From NCBI GenBank assembly GCA_964385175.1, contig CAYLNL010000004.1:1-64000 (forward strand): a stretch of DNA of 64,000 nt, written 5' to 3'. This document shows, in pieces, positions 24,439 to 33,537 of the stretch; positions within the stretch are counted from its first letter, which is position 1; each line of letters starts with the position of its first letter. The notes beneath the pieces were generated by a model. That model ran no database searches and was not told the origin of the DNA. It saw only the letters and a list, made by a program, of their open reading frames with translations. A program made the position numbers and the translations under genes. The DNA is from CAYLNL01 sp964385175 (GTDB taxonomy: Bacteria; Bacteroidota; Bacteroidia; Flavobacteriales; Flavobacteriaceae).

Positions 24439-27240
24439 ATGAAACTACTACCGTTGCTCTTTTCATTAACAGGCATTTGCCTGGGCATGGCGCAGGAAAA
24501 AGGCTCAATAGTTGGAAAAATTACAGATAAAGAATTGAACAATGAGCCGCTTGCATTCGCCAACCTTTATATAAAAGGAACCACCCAGGGCGCCACTACC
24601 GATATAGATGGGTTATATGAAATATCACAGGTAGAAGCGGGAAACTATACGTTAGTCATCAGTTTTATAGGATATGAAACCTTAGAAATACCTAATACAA
24701 TGGTAACCCCCGGGAAAGTTACCGAGATAAATGCCGCCCTTGGCGCCGGAAATGTATCGCTCCAAGAAGTAGTTATTGCCACCACTGCCCGCAAAGACTC
24801 AGAAGTAGCGCTCCTGGTAGAACAAAAGAAAGCGATGGAAATGAAAACCTCTATCGGCGCCGAAGAACTTGCCAAAAAAGCGGTAACCAATGTAGAACAG
24901 GGACTTACCAAAATATCCGGTATTACCAAAGTGCAAAACAGGGGTATTTTTGTTCGCGGGTTAGACGACCGCTACAATAATCTTCTCGTCAACGGCTTGC
25001 CCGTGGTATCGTCTGACCCGGACACCAAAATTATTCCCTTAGAGTACCTGCCCGCCCAAATAGTGAGTCATGTGGATGTATTAAAAACTTTTAACGCATC
25101 GCTTTACCAGGATTTTGCAGGCGCTACCTTTGAGGTTACTACCAAAACCCCTCCTGCAAACCCCGTTACCACATTAACCATAGGCGCTAATTTTAATACC
25201 CTCACCTCGCTCCGCGATTTTTATACAGACGATGCCGGTGCTACCGAATTTTGGGGTTATACCGGCGGTGGAAGAGCCATTCCATCTGTATATAACCAAG
25301 ACCATGAATTTTCATATTCCGCTACCCCTCAAGAATCCCTAAACCTTTTTAACGCCTCCTGGACGCCTCATAAAATCCGAGCCCCCTTAGATACTCGTTT
25401 AGGGTTTTCACATGGCCAGCAACTATATAGCAGCGAAACCACCCGTTTAGGATTTACCGTAGGGCTCACCTACAATAACTCCTTTAACCAGCAAAATGGG
25501 GTAGAACGCGTTATCAATTCCGAGGGAACTGCTGTAAAAGACTTCCAAGCCTCTACCTATAATTTTTCAACCCAAAAATCGGCACTACTGGCGCTGCAAT
25601 ATAAAAAGCGTCAACAATTTGAGGCTATCTTCAACGCCATTTACCTTCAAAACTCTTCTAATTTTATAACTGAATTACAAGGGCTTAATAATGATTTAAT
25701 TACCTTAGATAGAGATTTTTTTCTGAGAGATACCCGCTATGCCGAAAATAGCCTGCTCAATTTTCAGCTATTGACAAAGTATGAATGGAACCAGCAGAAA
25801 AACCAACTTCACCTGGGCGCTTCTCTATCTACCGGCAGGAATAATGTTCCCAACAGGCGTGTGTTGCCCACAGAAGACAGCGGTGAAAATGCACAATACA
25901 TTACTGTAAATGGTATCAATCCCTTTACATTTTACCAGGAATTAAATAATGTAAATGCCAATGCCCGGTTAGACTACGAGGTAGGGTTGGGAAAGGTGCA
26001 GGAAGGAGCCTTTAACAGTCGCCTGAAAGCAGGCTATAATTTTGACGGGCTACGTTATGATTTCTATAACCGGACTATTTTTGTAAACTACAACGCCAGT
26101 GTTAACCCCAACATCCCCGACATCAATACAAACAATCCCCAGGAATTTTTCAATCAGGGCTTTTCAAACGGTTATTTGTTTTACCGCGATGTAGTAGATG
26201 CCACCAAAAAAAGTCGTATCCTCCAATACATCAATGCCGGGTATGTAGATTATTCCTGGCAATGGAAAAATCTCCTCCTCGAGATAGGCCTTCGGGCAGA
26301 ATATGCCTTTCGCGAAATAACCTACCGAAACCGAAACGATAATTTATTTTCCCCCTACTCAAAAGTTGCCTATACTCCCTTTGACCTAAATCCTTCTCTT
26401 AATTTAAAATATCAATTAGGTGAGAAAGATAACCTTCGGTTCACCGCCTCGCGCACCTCTACACGCCCCCGCACGCGCGAAATATTGCCTACCTTTTACC
26501 AGGATGGTACCGGTAACCAGGTTATTGGCAATGAAAACCTTCAAAATGCCACTAACTACAATACCGATATAAAATATGAGTTATTTCCCAGCCAATCCCA
26601 GCTTTTCACTGTTTCTGCATTCGGAAAATACATTCATCGCCCCATAGAACGCCTGTACCGGGCTACCACCACCGGTTTTAATGTGAATTTTGACAATTTT
26701 GACCGCGCCTATCTTTTTGGGTTAGAAGTAGAGTCTAAAGTTAATATAGGCGACCTTTTTAAAAAAGTCCTGTTAGATAAATTTACCATTGGGTGTAACG
26801 GTATTCTCATGAAATCCCAGGCCACTACCCAAGACGCCGAAGGCAAGTTCGGGCAACTTACTAACAAAACCAGGCGCTTGCAGGGAGCTTCTGATTGGGG
26901 TGTGAATGCCGACCTGGCGTATGAAATTGCATCGTCTGAAAAACTAAACTCCACCTTAACCCTTATTTTCAATACCTATGGAAAGCGAATTTATGCAGTA
27001 GGCGTAGAAGGCGCTGACGATGTTTTTGAAAAACCCATCAACCAGTTAGACTTTTCTTGGAATACCTCTTTTGGCAAAAAATGGGGTGTACGTCTCACCC
27101 TTCGCAATATTTTAAATGAAAAAACTCTATTCACCCAAAACCCCACACACCCTATTGCTTTTCCCCAGCAATTCAGCAATGTTATTGAAAGTTATTCCCT
27201 GGGAACTGATGTAGGAATAACCCTTACCCGTACATTTTAA
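24439..27240 (+). CDS. TonB-dependent outer-membrane receptor
   Basis: 933 aa. Signal peptide (MKLLPLLFSLTGICLGMAQ), carboxypeptidase-regulatory-like domain (about 25-105; GKITDKELNNEPLAFANLYI), plug (NVEQGLTKISGITKVQNRGI, FVRGLDDRYNNLLVNGLPV) and a long barrel ending LTRTF. The ATG at 24439 starts the signal peptide; a TTG at 24412 lies in the promoter. Followed after 21 bases by a beta-helix lipoprotein, and divergent from a PhoB-like regulator. The substrate is unknown; the operator arrangement suggests a phosphate-related or other regulator-controlled nutrient. Confidence 0.9.
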   Translation: MKLLPLLFSLTGICLGMAQEKGSIVGKITDKELNNEPLAFANLYIKGTTQGATTDIDGLYEISQVEAGNYTLVISFIGYETLEIPNTMVTPGKVTEINAALGAGNVSLQEVVIATTARKDSEVALLVEQKKAMEMKTSIGAEELAKKAVTNVEQGLTKISGITKVQNRGIFVRGLDDRYNNLLVNGLPVVSSDPDTKIIPLEYLPAQIVSHVDVLKTFNASLYQDFAGATFEVTTKTPPANPVTTLTIGANFNTLTSLRDFYTDDAGATEFWGYTGGGRAIPSVYNQDHEFSYSATPQESLNLFNASWTPHKIRAPLDTRLGFSHGQQLYSSETTRLGFTVGLTYNNSFNQQNGVERVINSEGTAVKDFQASTYNFSTQKSALLALQYKKRQQFEAIFNAIYLQNSSNFITELQGLNNDLITLDRDFFLRDTRYAENSLLNFQLLTKYEWNQQKNQLHLGASLSTGRNNVPNRRVLPTEDSGENAQYITVNGINPFTFYQELNNVNANARLDYEVGLGKVQEGAFNSRLKAGYNFDGLRYDFYNRTIFVNYNASVNPNIPDINTNNPQEFFNQGFSNGYLFYRDVVDATKKSRILQYINAGYVDYSWQWKNLLLEIGLRAEYAFREITYRNRNDNLFSPYSKVAYTPFDLNPSLNLKYQLGEKDNLRFTASRTSTRPRTREILPTFYQDGTGNQVIGNENLQNATNYNTDIKYELFPSQSQLFTVSAFGKYIHRPIERLYRATTTGFNVNFDNFDRAYLFGLEVESKVNIGDLFKKVLLDKFTIGCNGILMKSQATTQDAEGKFGQLTNKTRRLQGASDWGVNADLAYEIASSEKLNSTLTLIFNTYGKRIYAVGVEGADDVFEKPINQLDFSWNTSFGKKWGVRLTLRNILNEKTLFTQNPTHPIAFPQQFSNVIESYSLGTDVGITLTRTF

Positions 27241-27261
27241 CAATCTAAATATCACTAAATT

Positions 27262-28419
27262 ATGAAAACACGTTTTTTAAAAACAACTTTAGCCGCAAGC
27301 CTGCTTGCGCACGTATTCGCCTCGTGCAGCTCAGATAACCTAACCCCGGTTGACCCACCCGGGAATGTTATAGAGGGTACCGTAATAACCGGGGAAATTA
27401 CAGAAGATTTATTAGTACCCAGTGGGAACTATACCCTGCGGGGTGTAGTGATTGTGAAAAATGGCGCTACCCTTACCATTGAAAAAGGCAGCCATATCAC
27501 GGTAACGGCTAACGACCAGCTCGCCGGGATTAACCTGCTGGCGGTAGAGCAAGGCGGAAGGCTAATAGCCGATGGTACAGCGGGAGACCCCATTATATTT
27601 ACCTCCCAGAACCAAACCCCCGGAGATTGGGGTGGTATAACCCTGCATGGAAAAGGCATTATTAATGTCGCTGGGGGAAGTTCTCTTTCCGAAGCAGGCC
27701 AGTTGCCCTACGGAGGCATTAACGATGCCGATAGTTCTGGGATATTGCGGTATGTACGGGTAGAGTACGCCGGCCAGGCGGTTTCCGATGGGACTTCAGA
27801 ATACAATGCCTTTTCGTTCTTTGGCGTAGGAAGCGGCACTACCCTGGCATACCTGGAAGCCTATAAAGGAGCCGATGACGGGTTTGAGTTTTTTGGAGGC
27901 GCGGCGAAAGCCTCTAACCTTATCGCCGTGGACTGTGAGGACGATTCTATTGATTGGGACCAAGGATATAGAGGCGAGCTCACTAATGTACTTATACACC
28001 AGTCTAACGGCGTGGGCGATTTTGCTTTTGAACTTTCTAACCGTAACGGTGAATTTAATGTTACCCCCAGGTCTAAAGCCATAGTAAGTGATGTAACCAT
28101 TCGGGCAAACGCCAAAGCCGGCAAAGCCGCTTTTATGTTGAAAGAAGGCACCGGCGGAATTTTCAACAATATCGTGGTAACCAATGTAGAAACCGCCATA
28201 TTCCTAAACAACCAGTTGCAGGAAGCCGAAAACGGTGAGTTGGAATTTACCAATGCTAACCTGTCGTATAGCGCAAACTTGCTGGTTAGTAATGTACCCG
28301 GCGCCGATGTATTGATGTTAGCGCCTCAGTTTATCAGCGAAAACCCCGCCGCTATAGGAGCTAATGCCTCTTTTGCCGCCGGCTGGTCACGGTATCACAT
28401 GGAAGGCTTAGGGCAATAA
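27262..28419 (+). CDS. Surface lipoprotein with right-handed beta-helix repeats
   Basis: 385 aa. Lipobox FASC within the first 22 residues followed by a Ser/Asp linker, then repeated beta-helix coils rich in Gly, Asn and Val (VVIVKNGATLTIEKGSHITV, GDWGGITLHGKG, GILRYVRVEYAG). A conserved acidic patch is prominent (YKGADDGFEFFGG, CEDDSIDWDQGYRG). Homologues are often mislabelled multidrug transporter; nothing here supports transport. It probably sits on the outer membrane as the partner of the TonB receptor 21 bases upstream, perhaps binding the ligand or a metal through the acidic patch. Confidence 0.75.
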   Translation: MKTRFLKTTLAASLLAHVFASCSSDNLTPVDPPGNVIEGTVITGEITEDLLVPSGNYTLRGVVIVKNGATLTIEKGSHITVTANDQLAGINLLAVEQGGRLIADGTAGDPIIFTSQNQTPGDWGGITLHGKGIINVAGGSSLSEAGQLPYGGINDADSSGILRYVRVEYAGQAVSDGTSEYNAFSFFGVGSGTTLAYLEAYKGADDGFEFFGGAAKASNLIAVDCEDDSIDWDQGYRGELTNVLIHQSNGVGDFAFELSNRNGEFNVTPRSKAIVSDVTIRANAKAGKAAFMLKEGTGGIFNNIVVTNVETAIFLNNQLQEAENGELEFTNANLSYSANLLVSNVPGADVLMLAPQFISENPAAIGANASFAAGWSRYHMEGLGQ

Positions 28420-28474
28420 TATATGAACAAAAAATGTTCATTTAAAAGATGAATAAAAAGCATGCTTATATTTG

Positions 28475-28510
28475 AAAAAGAAGAAGTTATATTTTTAACT
28501 TTTTCTTTTT
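28475..28510 (+). terminator. AT-rich 15-bp hairpin ending in a T run, likely bidirectional terminator
   Basis: Arms 28475-28489 and 28496-28510 pair along all 15 positions (one G-U), loop six bases, the right arm ending in TTTTTCTTTTT. It lies 56 bases after the lipoprotein stop. A TATATTTG (28467-28474) abuts its left edge, so part could instead be a promoter start region. A smaller stem (ATGAACA/TGTTCAT, 28423-28441) precedes it. Confidence 0.5.
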
Positions 28511-28603
28511 ATTTCCTAAAACTCATATTCAAAACCTTTGCTTATAATCTACTCTTTTTATAGATTCAAAAGAACAAGCCTATAACTAAACTACTATTTT
28601 CAC

Positions 28604-28611
28604 TACTTTTG
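28604..28611 (+). promoter_or_regulatory. Candidate -7 element for the E1 dehydrogenase gene
   Basis: TACTTTTG 23 bases before the ATG at 28634; -33 TTG not evident. Confidence 0.4.
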
Positions 28612-28633
28612 AGCCTGTATTAAGTCCATTTCC

Positions 28634-30634
28634 ATGAACCATACTTTTTCTACTCCTATGACATTTCAACGGGCAAACCTGTCGAATGAAGTATTGCTTC
28701 AGTTATACAAAGACATGCTGAAGCCCCGCATGATTGAGGAAAAAATGCTCATTTTGCTGCGGCAAGGAAAAATATCTAAGTGGTTTAGCGGTATTGGGCA
28801 AGAGGCTATTTCCGTAGGCGTAACCACCGCTCTCCAAAAAGACGAGTATATTTTGCCCATGCACCGCAATTTGGGTGTTTTTACTACCCGCAATATTCCG
28901 CTCTACCGGCTATTCTCCCAGTGGCAGGGAAAAGCTAATGGCTTTACAAAGGGGAGAGACCGCAGCTTTCATTTCGGCACCCAAGAATATAAAATAATAG
29001 GAATGATTTCTCACCTTGGTCCCCAGTTGGGTGTGGCAGATGGCATTGCCTTAGCCGATGTACTTAAAAAAACCAAACACGTTACAGCCGTTTTCACCGG
29101 CGAAGGGGCTACCAGCGAAGGCGATTTCCACGAAGCCCTCAACCTCGCCACCGTGTGGGATTTACCGGTACTCTTTTGCATTGAGAACAACGGCTACGGG
29201 CTTTCCACGCCCACCCATGAGCAATACCGATGTAAAGACCTGGCAGATAAGGGCATTGGCTATGGCATGGAAGCCCACATTATAGACGGCAACAACATTG
29301 TAGAAGTTTACACCAAAGTAAGCCAACTGGCGGAGTCTATGCGCGAAAACCCGCACCCGGCGTTGCTGGAGTTTAAAACCTTTCGCATGCGCGGGCACGA
29401 GGAAGCCAGCGGCACCAAATATGTACCTACCGAGCTTACCGAAGCCTGGGCGATGAAAGACCCTTTGGAAAACTACTGCCGTTTTTTGAAGGAAGAAGGT
29501 GTATTAACAGCGGATATGGATACCCAATTGCAGGCAGAAATAACCGCCGAAATAGAGGCGCATTTGCAACAGGCATACCAGGAAAAACCCATTATACCAA
29601 ATGAAAGTGATGAATTAAATGATGTATATAAAAACTTTGATTATCACGAATTTATATTGTCTAAAAATACTCAAAATATTCGTTTTGTAGATGCCGTATC
29701 CCAGGGGCTCAGGCAATCTATGGAGCGGCACCCTAACTTAGTGCTCTTAGGGCAGGACATAGCAGAATATGGCGGTGTCTTTAAAATTACCGAAGGTTTT
29801 GTAACCGCATTCGGGAAAGAACGGGTGCGAAATACGCCCATCTGCGAATCGGGCGTAATTGCCGCCGCTATGGGGCTCTCCATCAAAGGAATGAAAGCGG
29901 TAGTAGAAATGCAATTCGCCGATTTTGTGAGCAGCGGATTCAACCCCCTCGTCAATTACTTAGCCAAAGTGCACTATCGCTGGGGCGAGCCCGCCGATGT
30001 GGTTATACGCATGCCCTGCGGCGCCGGCGTGGGTGCGGGACCCTTTCATTCCCAAACCAACGAAGCCTGGTTTACCAAAACCCCCGGGCTCAAAGTAGCC
30101 TATCCCGCCTTTCCTGCCGATGCCAAGGGGTTGCTGGCTACTGCCATAAACGACCCTAACCCGGTGGTTTTCTTTGAGCACAAAGCGCTCTACCGCAGCA
30201 TTTACCAGGAAGTTCCTACCGATTATTACACGCTGCCTTTCGGCAAAGCAGCCGTATTGCGGGAAGGAGGGGAGGTAACCATTGTTTCGTATGGCGCCGG
30301 CGTTCACTGGGCGTTGGAGGCGCTGGGCGAAAACCCCAACATCACCGCTACTCTCATAGACCTGCGAACCCTCCAGCCGTTAGATGTAGAAACTGTTTTT
30401 AGCGCCGTGAAAAAAACCGGGAAAGTTATTATCCTGCACGAAGACAGCCTTTTTGGAGGCATTGCCAGCGACCTGGCAGCGCTCATCGCCGAGCAGTGTT
30501 TTGAGTACTTAGACGCTCCCATCCGGCGGGTAGGCGGCCTGGAAACGCCTATTCCTTTTACTAAGGCACTGGAAGACCAGTACCTGCCCAAAGAACGCTT
30601 TAAAAAAGCGTTGCAGGAGTTGGTGGGGTATTGA
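28634..30634 (+). CDS. 2-oxoacid dehydrogenase E1, fused alpha and beta subunits
   Basis: 666 aa thiamine-diphosphate enzyme, alpha half about 1-330 and beta half about 345-666. The alpha half holds the ThDP region TGEGATSEGDFHEALNLA... IENNGYGLSTP; note Glu157 where most members have Asp in the GDG motif. The beta half shows LLGQDIAEYGGVFKITEGF and MPCGAGVGAGPFHSQ. The family decarboxylates branched-chain 2-oxoacids (or a related 2-oxoacid) and passes the acyl group to a lipoyl E2, which is not in this window. The single-chain fusion is usual in Flavobacteriia. Stand-alone gene with its own promoter candidate. Confidence 0.9.
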   Translation: MNHTFSTPMTFQRANLSNEVLLQLYKDMLKPRMIEEKMLILLRQGKISKWFSGIGQEAISVGVTTALQKDEYILPMHRNLGVFTTRNIPLYRLFSQWQGKANGFTKGRDRSFHFGTQEYKIIGMISHLGPQLGVADGIALADVLKKTKHVTAVFTGEGATSEGDFHEALNLATVWDLPVLFCIENNGYGLSTPTHEQYRCKDLADKGIGYGMEAHIIDGNNIVEVYTKVSQLAESMRENPHPALLEFKTFRMRGHEEASGTKYVPTELTEAWAMKDPLENYCRFLKEEGVLTADMDTQLQAEITAEIEAHLQQAYQEKPIIPNESDELNDVYKNFDYHEFILSKNTQNIRFVDAVSQGLRQSMERHPNLVLLGQDIAEYGGVFKITEGFVTAFGKERVRNTPICESGVIAAAMGLSIKGMKAVVEMQFADFVSSGFNPLVNYLAKVHYRWGEPADVVIRMPCGAGVGAGPFHSQTNEAWFTKTPGLKVAYPAFPADAKGLLATAINDPNPVVFFEHKALYRSIYQEVPTDYYTLPFGKAAVLREGGEVTIVSYGAGVHWALEALGENPNITATLIDLRTLQPLDVETVFSAVKKTGKVIILHEDSLFGGIASDLAALIAEQCFEYLDAPIRRVGGLETPIPFTKALEDQYLPKERFKKALQELVGY

Positions 30635-30659
30635 CTTTTAAGATAACCTAGGCTATAAT

Positions 30660-31322
30660 ATGGTGAAGAATAGTGTAAAAGCAAAAGAAAATGATCTTAC
30701 CTACTTAAATATCCTTGTGATTATCCTTTCTATCTATGTTTTAACTGCTTTACTTATAAGTGTTTTTTTTGAATTGCCAGCACAGATTTCAAGAGTTCTT
30801 GAGTTTATTGACAATACTATTTGTATTTTCTTTTTGTTTGAATTTTCAATTCGATTTTATCGGGCAGAAAACAAATGGCGTTTTATGCGCTGGGGTTGGA
30901 TAGATCTTATTTCTAGTATTCCAACAGTTGATATTGTTCTAGCTGGGAGAGTCTTTCGTTTAATTAGGTTACTTCGTATTTTAAGGGCCTTTCGTTCAAC
31001 TAAACATTTGATTAACCATGTATTTCGTCAAAAAACCCAAGGAGCATTTACAACGGTTTCAGTAGTAGCGGTTTTAATGATAATCTTTTCTACTATAGCC
31101 ATTCTTCAGGTAGAAGACGATGCAAATAGTAATATTAAAACAGCAGAAGATGCTATCTGGTGGGCTTATGTTACAATTACCACAGTTGGGTATGGCGATA
31201 AATTTCCTGTAACAACCGAAGGCAGAATTATTGCAGCGGCTCTTATGACTACAGGAGTGGGGCTTTTCGGGACTTTTACGGGTTTTTTGGCTTCATGGTT
31301 TATGGCGGAGAAGAAAAAATAA
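30660..31322 (+). CDS. Voltage-gated potassium channel (ion transporter family)
   Basis: 220 aa. Segments S1-S4 (about 15-115) with the voltage-sensor helix RVFRLIRLLRILRAFR (about 97-112), pore loop with selectivity filter TTVGYGD (174-180) and inner helix (about 188-215). The fold and filter identify a tetrameric K+ channel; no cytoplasmic regulatory domain. The gene is visibly more AT-rich than the E1 gene just before it, and is followed by a toxin-antitoxin pair, so it may be acquired. It starts 25 bases after the E1 stop. Confidence 0.9.
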   Translation: MVKNSVKAKENDLTYLNILVIILSIYVLTALLISVFFELPAQISRVLEFIDNTICIFFLFEFSIRFYRAENKWRFMRWGWIDLISSIPTVDIVLAGRVFRLIRLLRILRAFRSTKHLINHVFRQKTQGAFTTVSVVAVLMIIFSTIAILQVEDDANSNIKTAEDAIWWAYVTITTVGYGDKFPVTTEGRIIAAALMTTGVGLFGTFTGFLASWFMAEKKK

Positions 31323-31378
31323 TAATTTCGTATAGTGGGCAACAGTTTGCAACTGGTTTGATACAAGTTTAGAACTTC

Positions 31379-31699
31379 TCAGGTAAGTTGAAGCAAGGTT
31401 TTCAACTTTCCGTTCAATTCATTCATTTCTGCCACCGAAAGATATCCCAGAAGCCCCTTCGCTAAAAATTTGTCTATAGTAGCTATTTTACTGGTTCTCA
31501 CCAAAGACAATTTTTTAAGACCATTTTTGCGGGTAGGGGTTAGCAGTACATCGGTAGGTTCTCGCCAGCTTGTCTGACTGGTAATAAAACACACCAATAC
31601 GTCAAGTTTAGTATGAGAAAGCACCACTGCGGGTCGTAATTTGCTACCGTTCAAATCTGTATAGGGGAATTTAATTAAAAGTAAATCTCCCTTAGTCAC
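31379..31699 (-). CDS. MazF/PemK-family toxin (endoribonuclease)
   Basis: 106 aa. N-terminal GDLLLIKFPYTDLNGSKLRP and the RPAVVLSH beta-barrel motif are typical of the PemK/MazF fold, which cuts mRNA; conserved Arg (LRP) and Ser/Thr (ITSQ) positions are present. GTG start, overlapping the antitoxin gene by eight bases, the usual antitoxin-first order. Converges on the K+ channel gene. Confidence 0.8.
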   Translation of the reverse strand: MTKGDLLLIKFPYTDLNGSKLRPAVVLSHTKLDVLVCFITSQTSWREPTDVLLTPTRKNGLKKLSLVRTSKIATIDKFLAKGLLGYLSVAEMNELNGKLKTLLQLT

Positions 31700-31922
31700 G
31701 ATAAACTTCTTTTAAATCGGCTACCGTATAGGTTTCCTCTTCCTCATGCAAGAACGAAAAGGTTTCTTCCTGAACATATAATTGGTGCATTCCTTTTGAA
31801 AGAAGTTGCTCCTCATAACGTTTCATAAGAAAATCTGCAAATGCAGAGATTTCTTCTGCTTTGTGCTCCGGTAGTTGGTTAATTACCTGTAGAGTTCGTT
31901 CTATAATTACCTGCCGTGTCAT
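31692..31922 (-). CDS. Antitoxin partner of the MazF-like toxin
   Basis: 76 aa, short and acidic, with an N-terminal helix pattern (IERTLQVINQLPEHKAEEIS AFADFLMKRYEEQLL) like the DUF2281-type antitoxins and a flexible Glu-rich C-terminus that would bind the toxin. Upstream of and overlapping the toxin gene. It probably represses its own promoter (31945-31952). Family assignment is by pattern; partner identity by context. Confidence 0.75.
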   Translation of the reverse strand: MTRQVIIERTLQVINQLPEHKAEEISAFADFLMKRYEEQLLSKGMHQLYVQEETFSFLHEEEETYTVADLKEVYRD

Positions 31923-31944
31923 AGCTTTATATCAGAAAAGTTCA

Positions 31945-31952
31945 CAAATATA
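31945..31952 (-). promoter_or_regulatory. Candidate -7 element of the toxin-antitoxin operon
   Basis: TATATTTG on the minus strand, 23 bases before the antitoxin ATG at 31922. Confidence 0.45.
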
Positions 31953-32179
31953 CAATTTTTTTCTGGGATATTAATTTTCAGCTATTTTTTCTTCGGCTGA
32001 AAGATATAAACATAAAAATAGTTCAGATAAACCTGTAGGCATTACTATTTGATATATTATTGCAAAAATTTTCTGCTTGCTGCTGAGATTCTCTTGACTT
32101 GCTTAAGCAAATAACAGGGGTGTACCTACCCGGCTGCAAAAATCTTTGTGCTCCTTATGATTAAAAACTTATTTTTTAG

Positions 32180-32187
32180 TAGTTTTG
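32180..32187 (+). promoter_or_regulatory. Candidate -7 element of the lipocalin/OmpA lipoprotein operon
   Basis: TAGTTTTG 26 bases before the ATG at 32214. The -33 position is not clear. Confidence 0.4.
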
Positions 32188-32213
32188 CCCCCGATTTTTA
32201 AACCTTTTTCGCT

Positions 32214-32699
32214 ATGAAATTACACACAGCTATATTGCTGGCGTTCATAGGAGTATCCTTAACTGGCTGCTCGCTATCCAAAATGAACAAAACCTACCGC
32301 AAAAACATCAATGGCTCCTGGACGCTTGTTAACGTGGATTATAAAAACAACTCGGGACTCTTTAAATCTATTGTTTTTAATGATACCGAAGCCATTTGCT
32401 TTGAAGGCAGTGCCTGGTTCTTCCGCAACAACAACAGTACCGGCTCGTATGCCATTAGCAAACCTGGTAACTGTATCAATGGCATCCGTACTATTCGCTG
32501 GTCGGTATACGAACCCGAGACAGGAGGGTATCAACTTCAATTCAAATTCTTAGATGAAAAGAAAAAAGCAGTAAGCCCTTATGGCTACCGGCTTACGGTG
32601 GTGAAACTAGATGACCAAACTATGATATTGGAATCTAAAAATACAGTAGATGGCAAACCAGTTTCCTTGTTTTTTGAATTTACCAGGACTTCTTTTTAA
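32214..32699 (+). CDS. Lipocalin-like lipoprotein
   Basis: 161 aa. Lipobox SLTGC (Cys 19) then a small beta-rich domain opening NINGSWTLVNVDYKNNSG, with the G-W pattern found at the start of lipocalin-like folds and two cysteines (CFEG, NCINGI) that may pair. Such genes are often followed by an OmpA-like lipoprotein, as here (18-base gap). Ligand and role are unknown; it may bind a small hydrophobic molecule or stabilise the envelope. Confidence 0.75.
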   Translation: MKLHTAILLAFIGVSLTGCSLSKMNKTYRKNINGSWTLVNVDYKNNSGLFKSIVFNDTEAICFEGSAWFFRNNNSTGSYAISKPGNCINGIRTIRWSVYEPETGGYQLQFKFLDEKKKAVSPYGYRLTVVKLDDQTMILESKNTVDGKPVSLFFEFTRTSF

Positions 32700-32717
32700 C
32701 ATATTAATCTAAAAGCT

Positions 32718-33410
32718 ATGAAAAACATTCTTTCAAAAGGAGGAGTTTATTTCCTCAGTATCAGTTTATTACTGAGCTGCAATGCCATAAAAAATGCTAA
32801 CAACACTCAAAAAGGGGCGGTTATTGGAGCCACCTCAGGCGCCGTTATCGGGGGTGTTATTGGTAATAACGTGGGTAATAAAAACAACTCTGTTCTGGGC
32901 GCTATTATAGGAGGCGTGGTAGGAGGCGCCGCCGGTGCATATATAGGCAATCGCATGGACAGGCAGGCAGAGCGAATTGAAGAAGAGCTCCCCGGCGCCC
33001 AGGTAACCCGTGTAGGAGAGGGAATAAACGTTACTTTTGACGAGTCGAGCGGGGTATATTTTGAAACGGGGAAAGCCGCTCTCAATTCCCAATCGCAAAC
33101 TACCCTGAACAAACTGGCTGGTATTTTTAAAGAATTTCCAAACTCTAATATTTTGATTGAAGGCCATACAGACAATGTTGGAAGCGATTCCTACAATCTT
33201 ACCCTGTCTCAAAACAGAGCGCAGTCTGTGAGCTCATATTTGGTGAAACAAGGGCTTTCTTCCGGCAGGTTTACCACTAAGTGGTATGGAGAAGCGCAGC
33301 CTAGATATACTAATGATACTGAACAAGGGCGCTCTAAAAATCGCCGTGTAGAACTGGGTATTGTAGCCAATGACGCTCTTAAAAAAGAAGCCATAGCAAA
33401 TAGCCAGTAA
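32718..33410 (+). CDS. OmpA-family lipoprotein with glycine-zipper
   Basis: 230 aa. Lipobox LLLSC, then a glycine-zipper segment (KGAVIGATSGAVIGGVIGNN, VLGAIIGGVVGGAAGAYIG, about 32-75) and a C-terminal OmpA-like peptidoglycan-binding domain (VYFETGKAALN, IEGHTDNVGSDSYNLTLSQN, NRRVEL). It should tether the outer membrane to peptidoglycan; the Asp in HTD and Arg in NRRVE that bind diaminopimelate are present. Second gene of a two-gene operon. Confidence 0.9.
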   Translation: MKNILSKGGVYFLSISLLLSCNAIKNANNTQKGAVIGATSGAVIGGVIGNNVGNKNNSVLGAIIGGVVGGAAGAYIGNRMDRQAERIEEELPGAQVTRVGEGINVTFDESSGVYFETGKAALNSQSQTTLNKLAGIFKEFPNSNILIEGHTDNVGSDSYNLTLSQNRAQSVSSYLVKQGLSSGRFTTKWYGEAQPRYTNDTEQGRSKNRRVELGIVANDALKKEAIANSQ

Positions 33411-33456
33411 ACAATACTTTTTCTAACAAGGAAACTACCTATTTAGTAAAAATAAC

Positions 33457-33464
33457 TATATTTG
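33457..33464 (+). promoter_or_regulatory. Candidate -7 element of the dienelactone hydrolase/stress protein operon
   Basis: TATATTTG 73 bases before the ATG at 33538. The leader would contain an AT-rich hairpin (about 33475-33502, GGTTTTTATTT pairing with AAATAAAAAACC, one bulge). Confidence 0.45.
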
Positions 33465-33537
33465 TAAACGGGTGGTTTTTATTTTTATAAATAAAAAACC
33501 TCGCTGATATCATCAACATTTACATAAAAGTAGCGAT

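Noticed and set aside
30631..30659. Consensus sigma-70 promoter TTGACT-N17-TATAAT as the channel's real promoter
   Set aside because: The start codon follows directly, so the transcript would begin inside the gene, and this phylum uses a different promoter; kept only as a compositional oddity.
32807..33212. Two minus-strand frames of 122 and 125 residues
   Set aside because: Antisense to the glycine-zipper and OmpA domain; low-complexity Pro/Thr composition from the complement of Gly codons.
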